26,390 bases of DNA from Hymenopellis radicata (Eukaryota; Basidiomycota; Agaricomycetes; Agaricales; Physalacriaceae). The notes under the pieces were generated by a model. The model was not told the DNA's origin. It saw nothing but the letters and a program-made list of their open reading frames with translations, and ran no database searches. Shown here piece after piece: positions 9,707 through 19,262 of this stretch. The stretch's first letter is position 1, and the number at the start of each line of letters is the position of its first letter. Location of the stretch: contig JADNRX010000695.1 of NCBI GenBank assembly GCA_015501595.1, forward strand, positions 1-26,390. The letters are read 5' to 3'. Made by a program: the position numbers and the translations under genes.

Positions 9707-10909
9707 ATGCATGAACCAAGGTATCGCTCACGGTCCACACCCTGCCCTTTTGATTATGGCTCTCCCCAGGAAATCCTCGATAACATTGTTGATGAGCTAA
9801 GCGACGATGCTCGCTCTCTTACAATCTGCTCCGCTAGCAGTCGTCTCCTTCATTATAGAGCCGTAACCCAGCTCTTCACAGATGTTTCCCTGCACCCGGC
9901 CAATTACAAAGCCTTTATTGATCTGGCTGTCACTTCTCCATACATTGCCAAATCCGTCCAAACCCTTCGACTAAATGGTGGGCCTCTCAAACGCGACCAA
10001 TACTTCACCACCGACACAGACTTGCCTTTGGCTCTCCAGAAGCTTGTCAATGTCCGGAACTTGCACGTCCGGTCTGCCTTCTTGGGGCAATTTCTCGCCT
10101 TGAGGAATCCTTTACTCCATCGATCCCTTTTGGCACTTCCCCTTTCCTCAATCCATCTCGATGAAGTCTACTTCAACGACAGTGGAGACCTTCTGGAGAC
10201 GGTGTCGTTGATATCCTCTCTCCGGCGCCTCCACGTAGGTGCGGTCGTGTCGACCCCAACACCAACGCCCGCTACTCCGGGTGAGGGCGAGGCGGTGGGT
10301 CTTACGGAACTCTGTGTAGACATGGGCACCAGCGGCTCAATCGTCCACGCGCTTCTTTCTATCCCGCTCGGTAATCTGGAAACGCTGGAGGTCAATGGGT
10401 GTAGCGCGTATGATATTGCAACCATCAACGGTGTACTGGCGCGGTGCCCCGTGAAGACATTGATAGTTGGAAAGTCGCATCTCTGCACGTCCTTCCAGCG
10501 CACCTTTTGGATGAGGGATGGAGGAGGAGGAGGACAAGGGCCGGGTCTGGATATTCATCGACTCAGGAACTTGGAGGTTACTGTGGGGGACCTTTACACC
10601 CAATTGCAGTGGTGGGTAGACGCGCTCAGAGGAGTGAGAGTGGAAGACAAACTGCAACTCGAGGCGGTTACTATCAACCTGGAGATAACCAGCAAAACGG
10701 TACAACCTCGTTCGTGGTTCCAGCCTGCTAGATGGCGTGCATTGGACGAAGCTGTGAGCCGGTTGGGCTTATTACGGAGATTTATTGTGCGAGTCAATCC
10801 AGGTTTACTCGAGGCGTTTTCTGTAATCATCGGTGACGAATGTGGAGGGATGATACGTCGAGGTATTGTGGATATAATACCCCAGGACGTTATAAGCTGC
10901 CAACGATGA
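9707..10909 (+). CDS. F-box/LRR-like protein, single exon
   Basis: A 400-residue intronless ORF. The N-terminal piece, about residues 19-65 (SPQEILDNIVDEL then ARSLTICSASSRLL, AVTQLFTDVSL), is the degenerate F-box seen in many Agaricomycete F-box-domain-like proteins. The rest shows irregular leucine-rich spacing typical of these proteins (VRNLHVRSAFLGQFLAL, LLALPLSSIHLDEVYF, LRRLHVGAVV, LETLEVNGC). Such proteins are presumed SCF ubiquitin-ligase adaptors; the target is unknown. A low-complexity Pro/Thr insert occurs at about residues 184-195. The first in-frame ATG was taken as start, although it lies directly behind a TATAAA, so the true start could differ. Confidence 0.75.
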   Translation: MHEPRYRSRSTPCPFDYGSPQEILDNIVDELSDDARSLTICSASSRLLHYRAVTQLFTDVSLHPANYKAFIDLAVTSPYIAKSVQTLRLNGGPLKRDQYFTTDTDLPLALQKLVNVRNLHVRSAFLGQFLALRNPLLHRSLLALPLSSIHLDEVYFNDSGDLLETVSLISSLRRLHVGAVVSTPTPTPATPGEGEAVGLTELCVDMGTSGSIVHALLSIPLGNLETLEVNGCSAYDIATINGVLARCPVKTLIVGKSHLCTSFQRTFWMRDGGGGGQGPGLDIHRLRNLEVTVGDLYTQLQWWVDALRGVRVEDKLQLEAVTINLEITSKTVQPRSWFQPARWRALDEAVSRLGLLRRFIVRVNPGLLEAFSVIIGDECGGMIRRGIVDIIPQDVISCQR

Positions 10910-11272
10910 CTTGATACACTACGGGACTTTTGGATATAGAGTGCGAGCCGATAATGCAAATATTTCTTTATTCCCGTTCGCATGAGTGTCCACCATGTGT
11001 GGCGTAACTAAATTGAGTCTTAGTTACGAAGTTGAGAGACTCATATTGGGGCTATGCTAAGTGTTTCGCGTGTTCGTATGAAGTCAGCTTCATTCCTTCT
11101 CGCAACGGGATGGAGGACTTCGCAAGTAGATGCAACCCACGTGGCCGGCTACTAATACCTTCATCGGCCCTATCGGCCCGCATATTTTCTTCATCGACTG
11201 TCATCATCATTTTTTGTCAAGTAAATCTCGTATATCTTCTTTCTTACTTTTGTTCATCCAAATCGCTCCAGG
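10910..11272. other. intergenic; possible 5' UTR intron of the Lcp5 gene
   Basis: No ORF of note. A GTAAAT donor at 11221 and a pyrimidine-rich tract ending CCAG at 11268-11271, directly before the ATG at 11273, could delimit a 51-nt intron in the 5' UTR of the downstream gene. Confidence 0.35.
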
Positions 11273-12460
11273 ATGGACGATGAAGTCTCTCAGCTGACTG
11301 TCAGGTACGACGAGATGTCTGCCAGTATATCATCAGCTCGCGCACTTCTCCAAGAGCTGAAATCCAAGTACGTTGTTCCTTCACCACATCTCCAGTTGTT
11401 TTATTTGTGTTAGACCATTGGAGACTTCAGAAGGAATTTCTCTGCTGTCATTGAAAAATCATCTGCTGCTCAACTATATTCAGTCGATGCTCCTACTCTC
11501 TTGTCGACGCGCTCTTGGACATAGCTTGGCGACTAGAACACCCCCAACGCAGTCATTTAGTGACCTGGATCGAGATGCGCGCGGCGACGACGTTGGTGAC
11601 CTTGTGGATTCAATGGTCGAAGGTCGGATTACCTTGGAGAAGGTGAAAACCCTGGAGGGACGCATGCGTTACCAGATTGACAAACTGGTACGCGTAGCGA
11701 AAGAAGGTGCAACTACTGACGTTGTGAATGGTATGTTCTGTCTTCCCGGAGCCCATCCCATATTCATCCCACTTCAGATCCTCTTGCTTTTCGTCCTAAT
11801 CCCGAAAATCTCGTCGATAACAACGAAATGCCGTCTGAAGAGGAAGAGGATGGGCACGTCCCGTCTACAGCTAACGATGGGCTCTATCATGCCCCGAGGT
11901 TGGCTCCGATGCCTTACATTCCCACCACCAAGGACAAAAACAAGGCGCGAGCGCCTATACCGACATCACTTGCTGCTTTACGCCATACCGATCCTACTCT
12001 TCCGTACACTGAATCCACTTCCGGACTCGGCTCCACTCCGTCACTCAATGCTCAATCCTCGCGCGCTCGTTACCTTAAGCGTCTCAATGATTTCGAGGAA
12101 GAACAGTTTGGGCGTGTCATGCTGGGAAAGAAAGAAGCCAGACGGAGAGCGCGCGACGAGGAGACCTTGGCTATGGGTGGTGCACTTAGCGGTGTCGGTG
12201 AAGAAGGAAAAGGTCGCGTCCAGAGAAACAGAGGATTGGAAGATGAATTCGCGGACGTTCTGCGGGATGTTGACCGCGGTAAACGACAAGGCGACGGTTA
12301 TGACGAACTCCGGAAACGAAGCAAGAGGGGCAGCGTCCTGGAACGAAGCAGGGAGACGAAGAGAGGTTCCGTTCCTGCGGATTCCGATGAGGCTTCCGGT
12401 ATGAAACGCAAACGTTCGCGATTCGAGATGGAGAGAAAATCGATTAAGAAGCGTAGATGA
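11273..12460 (+). CDS. LCP5: Lcp5/neuroguidin-like protein, SSU processome (Sas10/Utp3 domain)
   Basis: Nucleolar factor associated with the U3 snoRNP and needed for 18S rRNA maturation. Three exons (11273-11367, 11414-11730, 11778-12460) with introns of 46 and 47 bp give 364 residues. The N-terminal half is the Sas10/Utp3/C1D domain: ARALLQELKSK, GISLLSLKNHLLLNYIQSML, then VEGRITLEKVKTLEGRMRYQ and IDKLVRVAKEG. The middle carries the conserved DPLAFRPNPENLV and the PMPYIP...KDKNKARAPIP block. The C-terminus is strongly basic (KRKRSRFEMERKSIKKRR), as in Lcp5 and neuroguidin. The exon chain is fully in phase without base changes. The MITE-like element begins 151 bp downstream. Confidence 0.92.
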
Positions 12461-12611
12461 GCCGCTTGCAACATGACATGCCTTGTAAAAGTAGGAAGAT
12501 TGTGGTACGTAGTCGTATAGTGAAATGGTGTCTCTACTCTGAAGGGTAATGTACGTCCGAGTCTTTTAAAGGTATCAAGCCCTGTGGTACTGTGTGAAGT
12601 TGCACTACATT

Positions 12612-12695
12612 AGTATAGTTCAAAGTTGAGGCATCTCCAGGCAGCAGCGCAGGCAGCAGCGCCAGGCAGCAAGCGCGGCAGCAGCCAGGCAGCAG
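12612..12695 (+). repeat. left terminal inverted repeat (84 bp)
   Basis: Exact reverse complement of 12915-12998; rich in GGCAGCAGC units. Confidence 0.9.
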
Positions 12696-12914
12696 CGCTA
12701 ACGTAGTGACTGATGTGTGACGAAATGTGACCGGCCTCGTATAGTTCTCACTCGTTACTTAGATTAGGACTTGGTAGATATTTCGTGCATGAAAAGCGGA
12801 TATCTTCGAATGATGAGGTCATGAATTGGCGACATTGAAGGATTGGATGGAACACGACGACCGCGAGTAACTACTGACATGAGGCAGCGTGACACTCAGG
12901 TGACATTTCACACA

Positions 12915-12998
12915 CTGCTGCCTGGCTGCTGCCGCGCTTGCTGCCTGGCGCTGCTGCCTGCGCTGCTGCCTGGAGATGCCTCAACTTTGAACTATACT
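12915..12998 (-). repeat. right terminal inverted repeat (84 bp)
   Basis: Exact reverse complement of 12612-12695. Its outer 18 bp, read on the minus strand, encode the last five residues and the stop codon of the F-box gene at 12981-14171. Confidence 0.9.
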
Positions 12999-14171
12999 AT
13001 TGACTTCCGGCGGGAGTACCGCAGGAGAAGTACGATAAAGCTTCATCTTCTTGATGCGCCAACGCGCTGCGAGACTAGCCGGAAATGTCATACCCATGAT
13101 CAACATCGTGTCCAACTGCAGGACTATCTCTGTTCTATCCAACGTTCGCCATCCGGTCGCAACAACTTCCAGTTTCTTCAATGTAGTCAGACCTGCAAGT
13201 AACCTGGACTCCGCTACAGCATCAGCTTCCCTGGTCGTATAGATCTCCACCATCCGCAGTTTACGCAAGTTGCGTAGTGCGCTAGGTGTTTGGGGAAAGT
13301 AGCAAGGAAGTGGACAGAACCATATCTCGAGATACTCCAAGGAGGGTATATCGAAGACAGGGCGTAAGGGAGATAAATCCCCAATACAGGAAGAAACGGC
13401 GAAACGCCGTAAAGAATCGGGACCCTTCAATGGATGCTCCGGGGGGCCCTCTGTGATGCGAAGGCGGGGAAGAGAAAGGGTATGAAGTTGAGGCAGGGAG
13501 AGTATGGCAGCCAAATCGGGTATGGATGCCTCTAGCCCCGACATGACGAGTGTAGTTATTTCGCGATAGTGTGTATCACTTGTAAGATTGGCGGGTAATC
13601 GTGAAAAATGTGTGTGAAGGGTTTTCAACCGCTCGAAAGGGATGCCGGCAGGAAGATGGGGACCATTCCCATTGACCACAAGGGTCGTGACCAACTTCAT
13701 TCTTCCTCCCCACAGCGACAATGGTGTCGAGAAAGTGGAATCGTCGTGCATGATATGCAGTATAACGAGATCCTTGGAAATGATGACATCCGAGTCTATC
13801 AACCCAGCCTCTTTAAGATAGCTGAAGACATTGTCTAGGGCTTTCCCGGCAGCGTCCATGTCGTCTGCCCCCACAAGACGTATCACCGTTGGGAGTTTTC
13901 CGCGACATATGAGGTTCCACCGGCTACAGACGGAGCGCGCGGAATGTAGATCGTCTTTGTCAAGGAAATCGAAGATGTGGGAAAGGATTTCGAAGGGCAG
14001 CGTATGGTTTATGCGACAGCTCTGCTGGATGAGGCTGCGTCTCGCATCACTGGTGCACGGATGGGAGCACGGTGCTTTGCGCCACCTTGCACCGTATGCC
14101 CCCAGCAAGACGATAATGAGGAATAAAGGCCAGGCGATCATGAATCTGATGAGTACTAATGCGAAAGGCAA
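12981..14171 (-). CDS. F-box protein with N-terminal membrane segment
   Basis: A 396-residue intronless ORF. A clear F-box lies at about residues 57-90 (HTLPFEILSHIFDFLDKDD then LHSARSVCSRWNLI), followed by leucine-rich segments (FERLKTLHTHFSRLP, LPQLHTLSLPRLRI, IPSLEYLEIWFCPLP, LRNLRKLRMVEIYT). In front of the F-box is one strongly hydrophobic stretch at about residues 3-28 (FALVLIRFMIAWPLFLIIVL), followed by Arg/Lys, consistent with a membrane anchor. Family knowledge suggests an SCF adaptor; membrane attachment would be unusual. A later Met (FMIAWPL) is possible but would still include the hydrophobic stretch. The C-terminal SIVQS and stop are encoded by the terminal repeat of the adjacent MITE-like element, so the original C-terminus may have been replaced. 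Confidence 0.78.
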   Translation of the reverse strand: MPFALVLIRFMIAWPLFLIIVLLGAYGARWRKAPCSHPCTSDARRSLIQQSCRINHTLPFEILSHIFDFLDKDDLHSARSVCSRWNLICRGKLPTVIRLVGADDMDAAGKALDNVFSYLKEAGLIDSDVIISKDLVILHIMHDDSTFSTPLSLWGGRMKLVTTLVVNGNGPHLPAGIPFERLKTLHTHFSRLPANLTSDTHYREITTLVMSGLEASIPDLAAILSLPQLHTLSLPRLRITEGPPEHPLKGPDSLRRFAVSSCIGDLSPLRPVFDIPSLEYLEIWFCPLPCYFPQTPSALRNLRKLRMVEIYTTREADAVAESRLLAGLTTLKKLEVVATGWRTLDRTEIVLQLDTMLIMGMTFPASLAARWRIKKMKLYRTSPAVLPPEVNSIVQS

Positions 14172-14495
14172 GAGCGATGCTGTACGTTATAACAAGTTCC
14201 CATGCCTTTATGCCCTGCGGTCTTCCGTAACTGATGCCTCATGTCCACAGCCACAACGTTGTGAGAAGAAGAACAGCTACTCTGCTGCGGATTTCAGCCC
14301 ACTATGTAGGCGGCCAAGCTACTCAGACTCAACGATAGCCGGAGAGGGAAGTCCAAGCTGAGGAGACGCGCTACGCGAGAGTGCACGAACAGCTTGGATC
14401 GGGATCGGCGTTGATCGACATATCGTACGCGTTTGCCATGTGGCTGTACATGAGCTTGACATGAGCATTGACCGGTCAATGCTACACTCTTTGTT
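14172..14495. other. divergent intergenic region
   Basis: 324 bp between the minus-strand F-box start and the + strand small gene. Only chance frames are seen; it presumably holds both promoters. No clear TATA box was found. Confidence 0.4.
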
Positions 14496-15026
14496 ATGCC
14501 TCTACCGCAGGACCCGAACGCGCTGCAAAATTCCATTCACCCATCTGGCACGGTCTTCCTCCGCGCGGTCTTGATACCTAGCTATTCGCTAGTACTACGA
14601 CATCGATAATCTCATCCGTCGCTCAGTCCTTTCTGGCCTACGTCGCTCCCCTACCCCCTTCTGTCTCTTTCAATTTAGCAGTACTGGGACGAACGAGAAA
14701 TGCGACGATTTCATGTTTCGCAGATGCCTCGAAGGAGGACAATCGGCCTTCTCAGACGGCACCCGTTTCTGTTGTTGTTCACGAAGGGCAGACCATAATT
14801 TTTGTGACAGACACGACTGCACACTCGCTACTTCTGTTGTAAGTCTTACCTTCGAACTTCCTTCGATGGCAAGGCTGACTCCCTTGCAACAAGTATCCTT
14901 TTCTTGGCGGCTATTTTCTCATTAAGAGATATGATGGATGCCACATCATGGTTCTTATTATGTGGGTGTCTGTCCCCACCAGCAGGAACTCCGCTTGGCC
15001 CGACTGCAAAGGATCAGAAGCGATAA
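14496..15026 (+). CDS. small putative membrane protein, unknown family
   Basis: I do not recognise the family. Three exons can be joined in phase without base changes: 14496-14567, 14627-14838 and 14894-15026, with introns of 59 and 55 bp, giving 138 residues. It begins MPLPQDPNALQNSIHPSG. The middle contains SFLAYVAPLPPSVSFNLAVL and VVVHEGQTIIFVTDTTAHSL. Exon 3 opens with a hydrophobic run (ILFLAAIFSL) and a second one (WFLLCGCL), so one or two membrane segments are likely. The stop is only 53 bp before the ATG of the alpha/beta hydrolase, so that gene's promoter would overlap this gene. The phase-consistent splicing argues for a real gene, but there is no homology support. Confidence 0.45.
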
Positions 15027-15079
15027 AAGGTCCACAGGAGATTCATGCAAGAGATTTCGCTTCCTTTGTCTCGCTCAGC

Positions 15080-16387
15080 ATGACGACCTTCGAGACCGGG
15101 TACGGACCCATAGACGAGGATGGCGGTCAGCTTTTTTACACCGACAGTGGCGCCGTGCCAAACTCGACTACCTATAAAACGGTCTTCCTCTTTCACGGAA
15201 GTGTAGTCAATGGCAGTAAGGATTTGAGCTTCCGTGCAATGATGATGCGGACTCACTACGAACCAGACATATTCCGTCGCCTCCTTCCCCTCGCTGCCTC
15301 GAATAACCTTCGTCTTGTGATCCCTAATCGCCGCGACTATGCCGGATCTACCAGATACACGAACGAGGAGCTGCTGTTGCTGCAACAGGGCAAGAGAGAA
15401 TTCCTCGAAACAGTCGCCGCCAATACGATTTCATTCATTTCCTGGTTCGTGAAGAAACATGATGTCCCTACATTGAGTCCCGACCACACAACCGGAGGCA
15501 TCATTACCATCGGATGGAGCATGGGGACTTGCACGTACGTGTATTCTACGAGACTGAATGAGTCAGAGGCTACGCTGAACAGTTGACAGGCCTTTATCGA
15601 TGTTAGCCTACCCGGATGCTATTTCGCCCGCCTTGTACGCGACCATCGAGCCTTACTTCAAGCAGATGGTCTTATTCGGTAAGCGATCAAAGAAAGGCAC
15701 TCAGCGCAGTGGACTCTTGACATGGCATAGACCCTCCCGCAGTCGCGTTCGGATCCGATACCATGCCGGAATACTACGTCCCATTTACGGACCCAGAACT
15801 CAAGTCTCCTGAAGAGATGCTCAGCCACTTTGGCGTCTGGGTCTCGTCGTATTATGACCATCCCGACTTCGCATCACACTCTGCGGAAGGTCTGGAAAAC
15901 AGGAAACACGGAGATCGAAACTCCTTGCAGAATATGACCCGGGAGGAGATGGCGGCTACTTTGGATCAGATTGCCGCAGTGCGTTCGGAGCTGCCGATGT
16001 AGGTTTCCTTTGTCCTGTGTCTTGATTGTTCATTACTCGGATCTAGGTTCACTCCTTCCATGCAGCCGACGCTTAAGGAACAGGCAGAGCGCGCCCTCTG
16101 GGACGAGGCCATCATAGAGAGAGTCTTTCCCGACCTGGAGATCGTGCACCAGTATTGTACCGCGTCGATCTGGTCATGCGCTTGGGCTTTCTTCGAGAAT
16201 GAGCGTGTCTTGAAAGAGCATAACGAGGCGGGAAAGAAGGTCCGCCAGATCAAGTTCGTCGAGATCCCTGGAGGCAATCATTTCGTACGTCAATCGAAAC
16301 ACAGCACTAGGCGCATCACTAATCCTCCCGTAGGTACACTGGGACCATCCAGAGTTGTACATCGATGCAATCCTCCGTGCATTTTAG
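15080..16387 (+). CDS. alpha/beta hydrolase fold protein
   Basis: Five exons (15080-15534, 15590-15678, 15731-15998, 16047-16284, 16334-16387) with introns of 48-55 bp join in phase to 367 residues. An oxyanion-type HG occurs early (TVFLFHGSVVNGS, about residues 35-47). The nucleophile elbow is GWSMGTC (about residue 146) and the last exon junction creates the catalytic His context GGNHFVHWDHPE. No lid or signal peptide is obvious, so it is probably cytosolic. The substrate is unknown; related Agaricomycete proteins are annotated only as alpha/beta hydrolases. MTTFETGYGPIDEDG was chosen as start because the upstream in-frame stretch lacks domain similarity and overlaps the end of the small gene before it. 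Confidence 0.88.
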
Positions 16388-16533
16388 AGTAACCTATGTC
16401 ATTTTGTGCACACGGAGAGGCGAATAAGATGGTGAATATTTATAAACAAGATGAACGCTCGACGCATCGTAAACATACTCAACCAGCGCTAATGTGATTG
16501 GTGCATTATATCTTCCAGATGCTTGACGAAGAT

Positions 16534-18480
16534 TCATACATCGCCGCGCTTCCTGTCCGTCTTTGGAGACAGCACTCAGCAAGTGTCGTCCAAGAATGAA
16601 CGGAAACTCACATTTTCCTCGTCAGCCCATGTCATCACACTTGTCGTCTGGGAATAGGTGAGCTAAACAGGGCATCGATGTCGAGCAACTAACCACATGA
16701 ACGGCTCGCTCTTCATTATGCTCGTGCTCTGGGTTGTTCATCGAATCCATGGGAAGGGACAGGACATCTTGAGATGTCTGGTTCCTGATTCGAGCGCGTG
16801 TGTTGAGACTGAATGATATCAGTTCACTCTCGAAGAGCAGCGGCGCAAGGATACCTTCCGACAACGGACAGGACGTAGACTAGAATACTGTGTGAGTGGC
16901 TTTACACGCGCGGACACATATGTCACGTACATTGACAGCTAGGCAGGAGGGGAATCATGCTGATAAGCGACGTCAGCAGGTTCCAACAAGACAGGATGGA
17001 TCCAGAGCCTACAAGAACATAGCTGAGGGCCTCCAGACGAACTGCAGTATTTCAGCTTCATGATCAATCCAACATCATTCCGAGTACGCACCAGAACGAG
17101 GTTGAACAACGCCGCAAGGCTCGTAATCGCACCGCGATTGATGGCGAGGATAATCAACGTGTCGAGTAGGGTATCGGTTCTGGGGCCACTGATGAGTACA
17201 GGCGGGGACGTCAGACGACGAAGAGGCGTACGCTCTGATCCCCGTCCTCTTCCCATTAAGGATCCAGCATAAGGCGACTGTGATTGTAAGATCGCATGCT
17301 GCGGTGGCGCCGGCTTGAATGCTTGTGACCACCTATGCGACAACGATCAGAACAACGTTAGGATCGTGGTCAAGAATCGCCGCATGCCTCTGTGTGGATC
17401 AATTGGCCGAACGTTCCTCCGATTCCACTGAGGCGTAGATCAGTAATTGAGGGCACAGATCTTAATTTGTGTGGGGATGAACGTACGCGAGGGTCGTCTG
17501 GGCTGTGAGATCCAAAGCAAATGGTCAGCCATGCGGTCTAGTTTTCGAAAATATGTCAACACACCGATGCCGGCGCCTGCATCGACAGTGAGAAGTGTCA
17601 AGAGAAAAGACGCCAAGGACTCACAAATATTCAGCAGCGCAAGCAGGGCCTACGATCGCAGCATTAGCGGTGGAAGTAGCTTGGGAGCAACGAAGACAAA
17701 CAATGGGAGCAGCAAGATACAAATTTCGTGTCACTACCGAAAGAGTTTATCTCGTGTAGCGGGGGATAACAGCGACGAAGAAAGCCTTACGGTACCAGAT
17801 CCGTGAGACGAAAAAAACTATGGACGGAGATCAAAGCGACGAAACGGATGCCACGGCCACTTACCATTGTGAGATAAAAGAAACGATATACTAGTGAGGA
17901 CTAGTGAATGGTTTTTCCTTTCAAATTCACAGTACACTCACAACTGCTAGAAGTTGAACCTGGACGGCATGTTGAGAATGTATATACATCAGCAGTCCGA
18001 ATACCTACTAAGCCAGTCCTGGAGACGTCTGTTAGCGGGCTGAAGAATATCAGAGCTCCAAATTTATCATACCTGGGCATGAAGTCCAGTTCTTCGAACC
18101 GACCGAACCGAACAATGAGTTCCACGTAGATCGCATGCACAAACGTCGCTATATGACCGCAGGAGAGCAGCCTACACTGCGTTAGCTGGCGGCTAAGAAG
18201 ATAAGATGCAATTTTTAACCCTAAAGCGCACACCATGAAGCGCACACCTCTGGAGTCGGATGAGCCCAATGAGCTCCGAAAGTATTGCAGGACGACGAGC
18301 TGCGCGGGATTATTAATTCAACGGTTTCGGAAACACTCCATGACTTACCATGCCTGCCCCAAAGCAGCTTTACCTAACATATGAAGTCGAAGGACGCGAC
18401 GGAGAGAAATGGACTCACATTAGGTCGATGACCAGCGCGATAAACATGCATCCAAAGGTGTTGACGAAGCTTTCTGCCAT
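16534..18480 (-). CDS. DUF6534-type integral membrane protein, many exons, junctions partly unresolved
   Basis: Belongs to the basidiomycete multi-pass membrane family with DUF6534. The start MAESFVNTFGCMFIALVIDL and the first exons join in phase: 18480-18419, 18367-18349, 18299-18234, 18176-18073 and 18018-18009 (only 10 nt). Later blocks are VQLLAVYIVSFISQ, FFVSRIWY, RNLYLAAPI, ALLALLNICESLASFLL, TYFRKLDRMADHLLWISQ and GATAACDLTITVALCWIL. RTDTLLDTLIILAINRGAIT, the family hallmark, and SLAALFNLVL follow. The tail is AVHV, TTSVMTWADEEN and a short basic end at 16534. I could not join the exons around 17350-17480 and 16870-17040 in one frame. The T run at about 17825-17831 looks one T too long. 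Function is unknown. Confidence 0.75.
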
Positions 18481-19262
18481 TTGGTGGGGTGATTGAAAAG
18501 AATGAGGCGCAGTCCGCGAAGCCTAGTCTTTTGTAGACGGGAAACATAGTCGTTAAGCGGTTCCCACAAAGGCGCGTATAGCCTGATCATGATGGGAGTG
18601 GAAAGAGAATATAAAGCGCGCGATTGGATCATAATGGAACAATGTTCGGCAACGCCCGCCAAACGAGCATTTCTTCTTGAACTTGAAGTTCGACGGCCAT
18701 GGTCGTGATTGGTCTGCAATAATTTGCTCATTTTCTCCTGCTAACAGCGGTGGAAACGGCCAGCATTCCACTCTCCCCAGTCTGAATGAGCTAATAACCC
18801 GCGCCGCCCGCATCAAGGGTACTAAATCGATGTGCGTCTTGTGGGGACTCGGGAGTCTCTCCACCAATAGACCTCGGCTAGGTCTCATCGAAAGCTACCG
18901 TTGGTGGTAATAAACGGATATCTTACATGAAGTGCTCATGCGACGACGGATGAGGCGCAAGGCAGGAACAGGTACACTTTGGAGATTACTAGTAGCGGCG
19001 GGATTCCTAAACTGATCATCGCTTCGCCTCCAGGTTGACAGCCGGGACGCGCGGTTCACATCAGAACCTTGGCTGGTCAATAATTTCCACCTACGACGGA
19101 CAGCCTGAGAATTAAACTTTCAAGTCCAATCTGCGCCTACTGTTATCAAGATTACGTGCGCCACATCATCTCCTTCAAGACGTATCTCCGCCAGACCTCT
19201 TGTATTCCGACCACTGTGCCTTCGCGCGAAGTGCGACTTCCTGAGGGCTTAGACCACCCGTA
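18481..19262. other. intergenic, no gene seen
   Basis: 782 bp between the DUF6534 start and the homeodomain gene stop, both on the minus strand. Several open frames of 60-110 codons occur on both strands, but none has a recognisable domain or a consistent splice chain. Confidence 0.35.

Larger units (their letters stand above)
12612..12998. mobile_element. 387-bp MITE-like element with 84-bp perfect terminal inverted repeats
   Basis: The left arm at 12612-12695 and the right arm at 12915-12998 are exact reverse complements over 84 bp, starting AGTATAGTTCAAAGTTGAGG. Both ends are flanked by ATT (12609-12611 and 12999-13001), a possible 3-bp target-site duplication; a TA duplication with the repeat starting GTATAG reads equally well. 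The arms are built from tandem CAGGCAGCAGCG-type units. Similarity continues imperfectly inward (GTGTGA...AAATGT...ACC). There is no coding capacity, so this is a non-autonomous element or a hairpin-forming repeat. The superfamily is undetermined. Confidence 0.85.

Noticed and set aside
11373..12404. 343-codon + strand open frame
   Set aside because: It follows the correct frame only through Lcp5 exon 2 and then continues in the wrong frame past the intron at 11731.
12843..13202. 119-codon + strand open frame across the right MITE repeat
   Set aside because: It runs through the repeat units and the antisense of the F-box gene; no independent support.
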